DNA of 41,908 nucleotides, taken from positions 1 to 41,908 of the forward strand of contig NGBS01000909.1 in assembly GCA_002245135.1 (NCBI GenBank), given 5' to 3'. Below are positions 1 through 10,484 of this stretch, in pieces. The DNA comes from Proteromonas lacertae (lineage: Eukaryota > Sar > Bigyra > Opalinata > Proteromonadidae). The notes under the pieces are model-generated. The model was not told the DNA's origin, made no database searches, and saw only the letters and a list, made by a program, of their open reading frames with translations. Within the stretch, counting starts at the first letter, position 1, and every line of letters starts with the position of its first letter. Made by a program: the position numbers and the translations under genes.

Positions 1-99
1 GATTCTGTAAAAGAAAAAGAAGAGATTGATGAAGATTTCTTAAAAGATTTTGATTTGAGTGATGATGATGATGATGATGAGATATTAAATACTAAATAA
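1..99 (+). CDS. C-terminal end of an acidic protein (partial)
   Basis: The window opens inside a reading frame that runs 32 codons to a TAA at 97-99. The piece is rich in Asp and Glu and ends with a run of six Asp encoded by a GAT repeat, followed by EILNTK. Acidic tails of this kind are common on chaperones, nucleolar and trafficking proteins, so no function can be assigned from this stretch. The upstream part lies outside the window. Confidence 0.6.
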   Translation, partial: DSVKEKEEIDEDFLKDFDLSDDDDDDEILNTK

Positions 100-165
100 A
101 CATTATTATTGAATATCTGTGTTTGAATGAATGAAAAATGAAAAAAACAAAAATGGCTTGTATTT

Positions 166-175
166 GGCTTGATTC
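166..175. promoter_or_regulatory. Candidate promoter element GGCTTGATTC (inverse of GAATCAAGCC)
   Basis: Lies about 60 nt upstream of the BTB/BACK start codon. It is the reverse complement of an element found upstream of several other genes here (1699-1708, 26104-26113, 39375-39384). No functional evidence beyond recurrence and position. Confidence 0.3.
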
Positions 176-236
176 TCTTTTTTTATTTTGCGATTTTTGA
201 TTGAATGAGTTATGTATATTTTTATGCACACCATTA

Positions 237-1622
237 ATGTGTAATATTACTCAAAATAAAGCTAATAATGAGAATGATAAAAACAAAACAAAAAAGAATA
301 ACAAACTACATCTTCCTTTAAGTGATGATGGTTTATATGATGAAAAAATCTTAAATGAAAGATGTGATTGTAAAATAATAGTTTATAATGATAGTTGTGA
401 TAATAGTTCAACTCCAACAGTTTTCCAAGCCATATCTGGATTATTGAGTAGTGGTTCAAGTTACTTCAAACATATGTTATACAGTGATGATTTTAGTGAA
501 AGAGAAAAGAAAGAGATAGTAATAGAAAATATAAATGAAAAGATAGTTTTAATAATATTGAAATTTACATCTTGGCAAAGTATATATATATATATGAATC
601 AACTAAGGGATATACTAATAGATAGAATTAACAGATGAGAATATCTATGAAATATTTACAATAAGTGATTATTTTGATATAAAATCATTATACAGAATAT
701 GTTTAGAGTATTATCTATTTATTAATATATTTAGATTCTATTCAAATCATTTCACATTCAGAATATTTCTGTTTTTCAATGGTTTTAAATATTCTTGATC
801 CTAATGATTTTGTGATATATAAAGCCAAATTTATGAATTGGATAGATGAAAATAAAGATATTCTGTATTAAAGAATAATAGTAAATATTTGAGTTTTGAA
901 ATTCTTTTCAATATAATATTAAATAATGAGACAGTAAGTGTTTGTAATGAAGAATTATTAACAGAATGTGTAATAAATTGGTATAAATGTCAAAAAGAAG
1001 ATAAATTGGGAGAATTAAAAGAGTTATTAAAAATGATAAAGTGGAATGAAGTGAATAAAGAAATATGTATATTAAATTATGATGTTATTATTATATTTCA
1101 ATAGATTTAAAATATTTCAATAGAAATAAGATATTAGAAAAAGATGAATTAGAAAAGATAATAAAAGAAAGTAAATGTAAAAATCGAAAATACACAAATC
1201 AATGTTTATCAAAAAATGATGAATATAATGATATAAGTTGTTCAAAAATGAATGAAGTAGAAGAAATGATATTGAGATTTCCATTGAAAGAAGAGATATA
1301 TGAGATATTGTTAGAAAGATTGTATTTATATAAGAGATTGAAGAAGATAAAGATAATAGGAGAAATATCAATAAAAGAATGGAAATTATTATGTGAAAGA
1401 ATAAGTGAAAATCATTTGAGTTTGATAGAATTAATAGAATGTGAGAATATAGAAATGAATGATGAGTATTTGGAAAGTATATTAGAGATAAAGAGAAAGG
1501 AGAAAGAAGAAGAGAAAGAAGTAAATTTGTTGAAAATATTGAAATGTGTTAGTAATAACAAGTTCTCAACATCGAAATTATCAGAGATGAAAGAATATAA
1601 GTTAATTATCCAATATATATAA
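237..1622 (+). CDS. BTB/POZ-BACK domain protein
   Basis: Spliced protein of about 413 aa; introns 580-634, 701-734, 865-881 and 1067-1104. The start is the first ATG at 237; upstream in frame there is only a TTG. After an Asn/Lys-rich leader comes a BTB fold (DCKIIVYN, then SSGSSYFKHMLYSDDF), followed across introns 2 and 3 by a BACK domain (LSFEILFNIILNN, LLTECVINWY). The C-terminal third is a charged helical region with Leu-rich segments (IKIIGEISIKEW). BTB-BACK proteins usually act as substrate adaptors of Cullin-3 ubiquitin ligases or as dimeric scaffolds; no Kelch repeats are visible. The 17-nt intron at 865-881 restores the BACK motif exactly. Family assignment is good; substrate unknown. 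Confidence 0.72.
865..881 (+). other. 17-nt spliceosomal intron
   Basis: GTATTAAAGAATAATAG. Read through, the upstream frame hits TAA inside this stretch. Removing exactly these 17 nt joins ...ENKDILK to YLSFEILF, which is the conserved BACK-domain helix, and moves the frame to the one that stays open downstream. The ends match the GTA...AATAG pattern of the other introns. Confidence 0.7.
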
Positions 1623-1698
1623 TCTAAATAATATGAGGATGTTTTGTTTAAGAGAAAAAAGAAAAAGAAAATAATGAAACGAATATATTTTCATAAAT

Positions 1699-1710
1699 AA
1701 ATCAAGCCAA
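1699..1710 (+). promoter_or_regulatory. Candidate promoter element AAATCAAGCCAA
   Basis: A 12-mer about 38 nt upstream of the ATG at 1748. The identical 12-mer occurs at 26104-26115, about 36 nt upstream of the CDPK start. Shared spacing and sequence in an otherwise AT-only background suggest a core promoter or initiator-type element. Confidence 0.4.
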
Positions 1711-1747
1711 ACTCACTCTATTTTCAAAATTTGATTTTTCTCATTGT

Positions 1748-2318
1748 ATGGATTATGCTGATCAAGAATGTATGTTAGATTTGTTTACTGATCTACTATC
1801 GTATGATAATATAAAAGAAAATAACCCAGAAAAGGTGTTGAAAGATCTATGTGAAGTATAAATAATATTCTAGAAAATAGGAAAGTCAAAAAATACTTGA
1901 ATCATCGTTTAAAAGAAGTTATGAAAATATCTGTAATGAATTTCTTAGTTTATATGAACAATACAAAATAACTCATCAACAGCTTATGAAGAATAATAGA
2001 ATATCTGAGATAGAAATAGAAAGTGAAGGTACAAAGTTATATCCCTTTTATTGTCATTTTTATCATTTATTCCCTTTGAAAGTAGAAAATGAAGTAAAAC
2101 CCTTTAATTTTGAAGGATTGAATAATTGGTATAATGAAAGAAAGAAATGGGTTAAAACAACAACTTTAAATCCCAAAGTAATAAATATAGATCGAAATAT
2201 AATGTTAAATAATTTAATGCAATATGAAGATGTAAAACTTCGTGTAGCTATTCCTTTACAACAACTGATCGATATTTTGAATGAAAAATGGGAAATAGAA
2301 GATTTAGAAGAGTTATAA
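1748..2318 (+). CDS. Gag1-like clamp (DUF4050-type) protein
   Basis: Spliced length 181 aa; one intron at 1856-1880 (25 nt), chosen because only that 3' AG keeps the frame open into ESQKILESSF. The C-terminal half carries the pattern I associate with DUF4050/Gag1-like clamp proteins: WYNERKKWV, then a spacer, then AIPLQQLIDILNEKWE at the end. In plant and fungal relatives the equivalent is a Trp-x3-Arg-x2-Trp block followed by a PIPLxEMVDxLVDxW block. Fungal Gag1 relatives have been linked to polarity and membrane trafficking, but the role here is unknown. The N-terminal half is helical with no recognised motif. Confidence 0.5.
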
Positions 2319-2445
2319 ATGTATATGTATATATGTATTTAATAATGTTATTTGTGTTACTTTGCTGTCTCACTCATAAAAGAAGAATATTTGATTTAAT
2401 TTTGACATGATTTGAGCAGGGTTTGATCAAAATAGAAAAAAAGAA

Positions 2446-3467
2446 ATGAATTTTTTGAAAGAATTAGAAGAAAATAAAAATAATTGTGTAATAGAAATAG
2501 GTAGTTATAGTATAAGATGTAATATCAGTGGTAAATCAACTCCATTTATTCTTGAAAGTCCAGTATTTTTCAAAATATTTACTTTGATAGATAAAGAAGT
2601 ATTTGAAATGTGATAATAATCCATTGATAAAAGAAGAATGGAATAATATCCTGTTACCTGTAATAAACCATATATTTTATCGGTATTTTGTTAGTTTATT
2701 ATTATTGATTGAATAGAGTATTGATGATTCGTCCAAGAGAATACAATGTATTTATTATACACAGTTACATGTTTCCAAATAATCTACTATCTTCAATAAA
2801 AGAGCTTTGTGAAGATTATATAAAAGTAGGTCATTTAATCTTAAATCCCAATTTCAGTTATTTGAGTGGTTTATATGGTGATGAAACTTATATGATAATA
2901 GATTTTGGTTATTATTCAATCAATATAATCGGAATAATAAATGGAATTCCAAATTATTCAAATATAGTTTATTTTAACCTGTTAAATGTGGAGAAATTAT
3001 CTTCAAAATTAATAAAAAGTTTAAATATAAGTGATGAAGAAAGTGGAATTGATTTATGGTTGAATAGTAATTGTGTAAAATGTGAAAATGATATTCCTGA
3101 TTATGAATGTATAGAATTATCATTTGAGAAAAGAATAAATGGTGAATTAAGAAGTAGTGGTTGGGAAGATATATTTAAATTAAATGATGAAGGAGAATGT
3201 TTAATAACAAAAATAATAGAATTTATAGAGAATAGTCCAATAGATAGTCGAAAAGAATTAATTAGTCACATTATGATATTAGGTGGTTTAAGTGAAACAA
3301 GTGGTTTATGTAAAAGAATAAAAATGGAATTAGATAGAAATGTTGAGATGAATCGATTAAATAAACTGAAAGAATATGTTGGTTTTAAAGATTGTGAATA
3401 TCCTCCTTGTTTAGTGTATTGGATGAGCTGTTCTTTATTAACTAGTTTATTATCCGTAAACAGATAA
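2446..3467 (+). CDS. ACTR10: Actin-related protein Arp10/ACTR10-like (dynactin pointed-end subunit)
   Basis: Spliced length 319 aa; introns 2563-2590 and 2683-2716. Actin-fold landmarks are present: a divergent first phosphate loop (CVIEIGSYSIRCNISG), the second loop (YMIIDFGYYSINIIGIINGIP) split by weak matches, and a late SHIMILGGLSETSG block equivalent to the adenosine loop. The segment SPIDSRKEL just before that block closely matches CPIDTRKQL of human ACTR10, and the LMIRP/GHLILNPNFSYL region fits too. Arp10/Arp11 caps the pointed end of the Arp1 minifilament in dynactin, the dynein adaptor. It is shorter than ACTR10 (417 aa) at its C-terminus. A divergent nuclear Arp is the main alternative. 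Confidence 0.6.
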
Positions 3468-3570
3468 AATTAAAATATTAGTAGTTGTTATTTGTGAGTT
3501 TAATAAAGAAAAAAATGAGAATAAAAAATATATCCGTTATCTTCGTGGTTTAATAGTGAAGAAAATATGA

Positions 3571-4611
3571 ATGATTGAAGTTGTTTTACTTATTATTTTA
3601 GTTTCAACATTCTTATATGGATTGAATTTAGTTGATATTGATATTTCAAAATCACTTTCGCTTGATGATAAAGAAAATGTGCTAAAAACTGATAAAAATC
3701 AACCAAAAAGATTTATTAGATATGTTCCATCTAATTTAGAAAGAAAATGGTATTCAATAATAAAATCACATCAGATTAATTCAGTTGAAGAATATTCTGT
3801 TTTATTTGACAAATATGAAGATAAAATATCATCTTTGCTTTCTTCAATTAGAAAATGTTTATCAAATAGAGGATATTCTTGTTATAATGATGATTTTTCT
3901 TATTTTATATTTGATATTAATGGAATGATTGAGAAAGAATATATTGAACCAATATTTGGTGTTTTTTCAATTCATTATCAACTTTATCAAGATTATGTTT
4001 ATGAAGATATATTCAATCAACACTTTATTATTCCTTCTCATAGAAACTCAAGAGAGAATCCAATAGTATATATTGATACAGATGCTTCATTATTTCACCA
4101 TTTTAACAAACAAAAACAACAATTTGAAGGAGTTAATCAGAGGTTTATTTACAATATTTATCATGATAAAATGAGAAGTTATTTCAAACAATGGTTTTTA
4201 TTTGATGAAAATATTCACAACAATACAAACATTTATAATCATTTACCAAATTCTCTCATTCCTATTTATCATTATTTCAATATCAAACCAGATTTATCAT
4301 CATCATCTCTTCTAAATCCACTCAATCTGTTGAAGAAATATAATGATGATGATAATTATTTAATTCTAAAGATGAATATTTCACAAGGAATAGATAAACA
4401 TTTGTTTCATAGAATCAAACATGATAAAGGATTAAAAATGAATGAACTATTCTTAACTTACACTCCTTCAACTCAAATTGATAATTTAAATGTATTTACA
4501 TTTTATTCATTTTATTAATAGTTTTCTCAAAATTCTCAACAAATGTTAGATTTAATGAGAGATTTGATTTATTTAAGACAAAAAGGAATAAGAACTCACA
4601 TCTCTTTATAA
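3571..4611 (+). CDS. Signal-anchored protein with degenerate FkbM-like methyltransferase features
   Basis: Spliced length 336 aa; intron 4492-4521 (30 nt), whose removal replaces a short FYSFY tail by a helix ending YLRQKGIRTHISL. The N-terminus (MIEVVLLIILVSTFLYGL) is a signal peptide or signal anchor. Late in the protein, YLILKMNISQGIDK followed by LFLTYTPS and then the YLRQKGIR block resembles the ILKxDIEGAE...ELxxEYH...LRxxGIRAH series of FkbM-type methyltransferases. The acidic residues of that motif are replaced and the Gly-rich SAM loop appears as YIDTDASLF, so activity is doubtful. Probably a secretory-pathway protein. The fold assignment is tentative. Confidence 0.35.
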
Positions 4612-4680
4612 TTTATTTTTATATTCTACATTTGGGGATTAAACAATAAACAACAAATATAGATAAACACAAATTTTAGT

Positions 4681-6321
4681 TTATAATTTGTTTAGTAATT
4701 CATAAGATTTCATTATACATTCTTCTAAATCATCAATAACTATATTCTCCTTTTTATCTATTTCTTTTTCTCTTTCATCTCTATTTGTTTTTATAAATAT
4801 ATTTATATTATTATATATACAATTTATAACTTGAATAATACTTTGGTGGTGTTAAAAATGATTCTATTTCATTCATTTCTTCACATTCACCTTCATCTTC
4901 TATTATTGGTGTTTTATTCTCATTTGTCTTTATATTTATCTTACTCAATTCTTTCATCATTTCTTGAGAGGATTTATCTTTATAAGAAACATAATATTGT
5001 GGTTTTAACATCTCAGAATTATCAATTGATTCATTCTGTAATTCATTTGGAGAGATTATTTTGTGATTGTTTAAAATGTTGTTATTCTCTATTCTCCTTT
5101 TATTTTCTTTATCCAAATCTTTTGAACTGAATTTACATTCATTATTGAAATAACTTGGCCTTTGATAATAAGATTTATCTAATTATACAAATATTATAAC
5201 AATTATACGATGATATGAACATGATGTTATTCTTTTCTAATAAATAATAAATGATAAAAAATATATATACTGGTTTGGGTGAGATATATGTTTTTATTAC
5301 ACTTTCATCATCTCCTTCATTTTCTTCTTCAAAATGCAATGTATCAATATAATTAGAATTTGTATTTGGAATTTGAATATTGTCACAAATCATTTCAGAA
5401 TTAAATAATTGAATATAACATCTCTTTATTGAATTTATCATTGCATTTAATCGATTCTTTGGATTTTCATATTCATATTTATTCTTATAAATTCCTCGAC
5501 CAAATATTATCAATGATAGATGTATTAGAATATTCACAAAATTATTAAATGAAATTGATAATGATGGTATTTTAGGCTTTTTCAGATAATGAGGTGTTGA
5601 ATAATCTATTCTATTCATTATTATTATTATTATTATTATACAATTCATTCATTATTTTTACTTTATTAATATCTGTATTATTTACATTATATTCTATTAT
5701 CTTTATTAATTCTTTATTTCTTATATGCAATGGATAAATTTCACTTTTATTCAGAATATCTTCAAATTGATGTATTGTTAATTCAAAATTGGCTTTCATA
5801 TTGTTTTTCTATTTGATATACCATTCTAATTATATTCATACTGTGTAATATTTATATATTCTTCTTAAACCAGATTTATATCTTTCCATTTCAGGTTTTA
5901 ATACACTAATCATTTCACAAGAATTTTGGAAGAGATTTAATGAGTTTAATAATGGTGATAATGAAGATTCTATAAAGCGAGAATATGGTTGAATATCATG
6001 TTTGTATTTCATTCTTGCTAGTTCTTCGATTGATTCATAAAAGCCACTGTAAGGAATTGATCTATGATTATTGCCTTCTAGAGCATATTTTGAGGATTTT
6101 TCAAGGAATATATTTTCTATTACTTCTGAATTCATGAATCCACAGTCTTGAGCAAATCTGTCAAAGTCTTTCCAGTACATTACACGCAGATTATCTTCTC
6201 TTCTCTCTTTAGCATAATAATTAAACAATTCAAATGATATTTTAACCAAAGAATTGAATTTATTCATTTTAAATTTAAAAATATTCAAACAAGAATCAAG
6301 CGTATTTTCATTATTTCTCAT
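4681..6321 (-). CDS. p25-alpha/EF-hand-like protein
   Basis: Spliced length about 490 aa; introns (plus coordinates) 5809-5841, 5611-5641, 5237-5270, 5179-5208 and 4781-4820, all phase-consistent. Residues about 45-105 (DFDRFAQDCGF, then SIPYSGFYESIEELARMKY) match the layout of the p25-alpha/TPPP domain, where a KDC helix is followed by INYEEFKKALEELA. A second similar unit follows (HQFEDILNKSEIYPL ... SISFNNFVNILIHLSLI). The C-terminal 200 residues are low-complexity and charged with YYxSYKxK-type repeats. TPPP relatives bind or bundle microtubules and occur in flagellated cells; here a cytoskeletal role is inferred only. The first and second halves join through an in-frame 33-nt intron, so two separate genes remain possible. 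Confidence 0.45.
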
Positions 6322-6393
6322 TTATTCGTGATGTAATAGTTTATCACTAAAACAAAAACTCTATACATTATTAATATATACCATTAATCCATA

Positions 6394-8724
6394 TTAGTAG
6401 ATTAAATTTACATTTGGATAAGAATCATGAAATTGTTTAATTATATCCTCTGAAATACTATTATCCTTTATATTAAGATCTTTTACATTAGACAACTCAC
6501 TCAAATGTAAGCACAATTCAGTCAAACCTGATTCCGTCAATCCACAACTCTCAATTTCAACATTTTCTAACATTTTGAGATTACTAAAAGAATTAATCAA
6601 ATATCCTAATCCTTCATCATTAAATGGATTAAAACACAATTGTAAATGTTTAAGATTTATTAGAGTTGATAAATTTTCACTCAATTTTTCAATCCCTTTC
6701 TCCGGAATAGTGTTGTGGTTTAAATTCAAAGTTTCTATCATTGGCATGTGTAATAATACATTACATAAATATGGAATACCTATAATACACATTTGTACAT
6801 CTAATATTAATATATAAATATTATATATATATATACTTTTCAATTTGAATGTCTTTAGACATGGAAAGGAAAATAATTGTGAACTTAAATAACACATTCC
6901 TCCAGTAAAGAATGATAAATCTAACATAATTATTATATATATATATAAATATACTAGACATATTTAATTCTTCTAAATTATAATATTCTTGTAATGGGCT
7001 TAAGCTATTACTATCATCAACTTCTGGATTTTCACTAAAATTTAAATACTCAATCTTATATGGATATAAAACCGAAGATAATAACATATTTAATGAATAT
7101 GAAAACAAATTTGTATCTTTTAAATTAAAGTATTTTAAAAATGTAAAAGTCTTCAAACTTAATGACAAATCAATAATATCTTCATTATTAAAATGATTTC
7201 CAGAAAAATTAAGCGCAGTAATAAAACGAAAACTATCAAAATAAGTTGAGAAATTTGAGATTATTCCACTTGAAAAATTATTTTCTATTTTTTATAAAAC
7301 AATATATATAAGATACTTTCAAATGAAATTTCATAACCATCATTAATACCATTTATAAATGTATTTGTTGTAGGTCTTAGCTTCAAATATGACTGGATTC
7401 TTGCTTTGTATTTCGGTTCTTCAAAACACATTAATATTGGTAATATAGAATCTGTCAAATTCTTATCTTTATTACATTCATATAAAACTCTAATAAATAA
7501 TTTATAATTTCTAGTAATATGCCTTATTAACACTCTATTTTTGATTTGAATATTATTCTTTATTAACGATAATGGATAATAAGCATCAGCTAATAATGAA
7601 GCTAATATTACATCTGTAAATTCTAATGATTGTTTAAATATTTCTTCATTCATTTCTTTTTCTTCTTTTTCTCGACTTCCATCTATTGATGATTGACATA
7701 GTGAAGCAAATAAATTACAACAAATTATTGTACAATTTGAGAAAGATGCTTTTGAAGCTGATTTATGTTTATACCTGTATTTACTCATATACATTGTATC
7801 TATATATATATATATATATATATATAATCAATATAATATACATTTCAATTCAATTAGTAATTCATTTGCTAATAACCGTGATTTTTGTGTTTTTCTTAAC
7901 AACTTTGATAATAAATTATTGATTGAACAATGCTTTATTTTATTATATTTTCCAATATGTATTTTTTCTAATAAATCTTTTGCATTAGCTGCATGGAATG
8001 GAGGAACTCCTCCACTAAAAATATAATATAATAAACAACCGACACTCCATATATCAGTTGATTCATCAAACTCTTTTTCTCTTAATATTTCTGGACTTTG
8101 GTAATTATTGAAATGTTTAATAAGTAAATAAGGTAATAAGCCATACCCTGTAACTAAAACTAAGTTATCATCCATAAAATTATCACATCTTAAGATTGAG
8201 GATGGTGATATATTACCATGAATTATTCTATTATCTGCAAATGCAGTTAATGTTGTTACAATCTGGATAGATAATTTATAACGGTAAGAATCTTCAATTT
8301 CCATCAGTTTCAGTGTAGCTATTGACCCCTGTGTTACATACGGTGAAAATAGAAGTAATGCATTATATTTATCAAAGTAGAATGGGTATATTTCACAGAT
8401 GTGAGGAAATTGTCTACAAGTAGCAGTAAGATCAATCTATTCATCATATAATTATATTTTTATATATATCTTATACATAATGACATATGGTAGATGTTTT
8501 TAAGTGGTTGGTAGAAATGTGAGTAATGGTTTGAAGTAGCGATGTCTCAGTGTTTCTAACTAAATATAAAGTAGAGTTGTCCTTTTTTCCAAGTGAAGAA
8601 ATAATCTAAAATACAGTAAAAAATTTAATACCTTATAACCAAGATTCTTTTCAAATGTTTCCTATAGATATGATAATCAATATATTATTTATACAAATGT
8701 AAACTTAGTGGGAATATCAGTCAT
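6394..8724 (-). CDS. Pseudokinase-leucine-rich repeat protein
   Basis: Spliced length about 695 aa in eight exons; introns (plus coordinates) 8662-8694, 8606-8631, 8437-8476, 7800-7841, 7285-7316, 6921-6954 and 6801-6836; all phases agree. Residues about 10-255 are a protein-kinase fold: GYKIISSLGKKDNSTLYLV, HICEIYPFYF, then IIHGNISPSSIL where HRD should be, VTGYG where DFG should be, SPEIL for APE, and DIWSVGCLLYYIFSGGVPPF. The beta-3 lysine, HRD aspartate and DFG aspartate all appear missing, so it is a pseudokinase. A helical linker leads to a C-terminal array of RI-type leucine-rich repeats (ALNFSGNHF, TLNLNHNTI, DLNIKDNSI). It probably works as a scaffold. It shares a bidirectional promoter with the zinc transporter gene. 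Confidence 0.68.
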
Positions 8725-8756
8725 CTCTTTTCAAAAAGAAAAACACAGAATGGGTG

Positions 8757-8774
8757 TCCCAAAATGTTTTGGGA
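8757..8774. promoter_or_regulatory. Perfect 18-nt palindrome in a bidirectional promoter
   Basis: TCCCAAAATGTTTTGGGA: two 8-nt arms around a central TG. It sits between the divergent starts at 8724 (-) and 8870 (+) and is one of the few GC-containing blocks in the 145-nt spacer. A dimeric transcription-factor site is a reasonable guess. Confidence 0.35.
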
Positions 8775-8869
8775 CTAGTAATAAAACCCCTAAAAAGACA
8801 AAATACAATAGAGTGTATTAACAAAAAAATACAATTAAATCCAACATTTGTTATATTGTAAATTGAAAA

Positions 8870-10211
8870 ATGACAACTTCATCTAACGAAATTCAATTGC
8901 AATTGAAACAACCATTAGTAGAAGAAAAGTGCAAACAAATATCACCTGACGAAATTCCAACTCAAACTGAACAAGATGCAGCAAATCTTGCTAATATGTA
9001 TTTTTTATATTTTATTTTATTTAATGAATAGTCAAAGAGTTAGAAAATCACAAAAGAAGTTTATGTTGGTAATTACTTTGAATATAATTTACATAATTGC
9101 TCAAATCATTGGAGGTCTTTTATCCAACAGTTATGTATGTTATTATTATTTTATATTTTTTATTTTATAGGCAATTGTGGGTGATGCAGCTCATGAATTT
9201 ACTGATTTAACAGGTTATGTGATTTCTCTTATATCATTATGTGTTAGTTTAAGACCAGCCAATAAGAAATATACCTTTGGATTCTATCGATTCGAAGTAC
9301 TTGGTTCAATATTAGCTGTATTAGTGATGTGGGTATTTGTTGTTGTTTTAATCTATGAAGCAATTGAAAGATTCCGAGATCTTGATAGTTATGAAGTGAC
9401 TGGTTATTTAATGTTTATATTTGCAATATTGGGTATTTTATTTAATGGAACATTTGTATTTATATTTGGACATAATCATGATCATGGTGGTGGTGGCCAT
9501 TCTCATTCACATGGACATGATCATAGTCACAATCACAAACATGAAGATGAACATAATGAACATCAACACAATGAACATGAACATGATCATAATGAAGAGA
9601 AGAAAGAAGAAGAATTAGAATCTCAACCTCACACAATGATAAATACTGGAGAAGTTCAACAAGCAATAGATTCAAAAGAAACAACGACAACAAGTGAAGT
9701 AAAACAACCAGAGAATAAAGTAAAGAAGTTTTCAGTTGATTTAAATGCAGCAGCTGGTCAATTAAGTGCTAGTATGGATGTATTACAGAGTTTAGGAATT
9801 GTAATAGCTTCAATAGTGATATGGATTGAACCAAAAGCTAAATGGCTTGATCCAGCTTGTAGTTTATTCTTTGCAGTAACAGTGTTAATAGCGAGTATGA
9901 GAAATATTTGGAGAGCATTAATGGTATTAATGGAATCTGTTCCAAGAGGTATAAATGTGCATGAGATAACGAATGATTTAATGAAGATAAATGGAGTAGA
10001 AAGTGTTCATGATCTTCATATTTGGTCACTTACTGATGGTGTTCCATGTTGTACTGTTCATTTAGGAGTAAATCCTGGTGCTTCTGTTTGTAGAATAATG
10101 GATGAAGCTTATAAATATTTCAATGATACAGGTATAACTCACTGTACAATACAATGTGAACATCTCTCTCATATGTTATATTGTGCTCATGAATGTAAAA
10201 CTGAGAAGTAA
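8870..10211 (+). CDS. ZnT-type zinc transporter (cation diffusion facilitator)
   Basis: Spliced length about 423 aa; introns 8998-9031 and 9135-9170. Six membrane helices in the CDF order start at LVITLNIIYIIAQIIGGLL. TM2 has the metal-site motif HEFTD (DAAHEFTDLTGYVIS). A long cytosolic loop between TM4 and TM5 is His-rich (HSHSHGHDHSHNHKH and more), typical of ZnT2/3/4/8 relatives. The C-terminal ferredoxin-like domain carries VHDLHIWSLTDG. These proteins move Zn2+ out of the cytosol into vesicles by proton exchange. Oddity: TM5 reads SASMDVLQS where relatives have HVxGDxLQS, so the second metal-site histidine seems replaced by serine. Family is certain; metal choice is not. Confidence 0.92.
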
Positions 10212-10484
10212 ATATTGTTAATAAATTATATTATTATTATTATATTGATTCAATAAAGCAAACATGAAGATAAGCTTCATTTGAACATATATTCTACTAT
10301 TTACTCTTATATTATAACCATTATATAGATTATATTATTATGAACATATCGTTAATGTATTTTCATTATTGTAACATTTTTTATTTCATTTTTATTAAAA
10401 CAGAATCAAGCTTTTTAAAAAGTAATTCAAGCTTATATGATGAAAAAAACTTACACAAACATACATAGCATAAGTAATATATGT

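Noticed and set aside
10212-10484. Hairpin-like AAGCTTTTTAAAAAG and two TCAAGC words as a terminator or promoter
   Set aside because: They lie between two convergent genes; the palindrome is short and expected in such AT-rich DNA.
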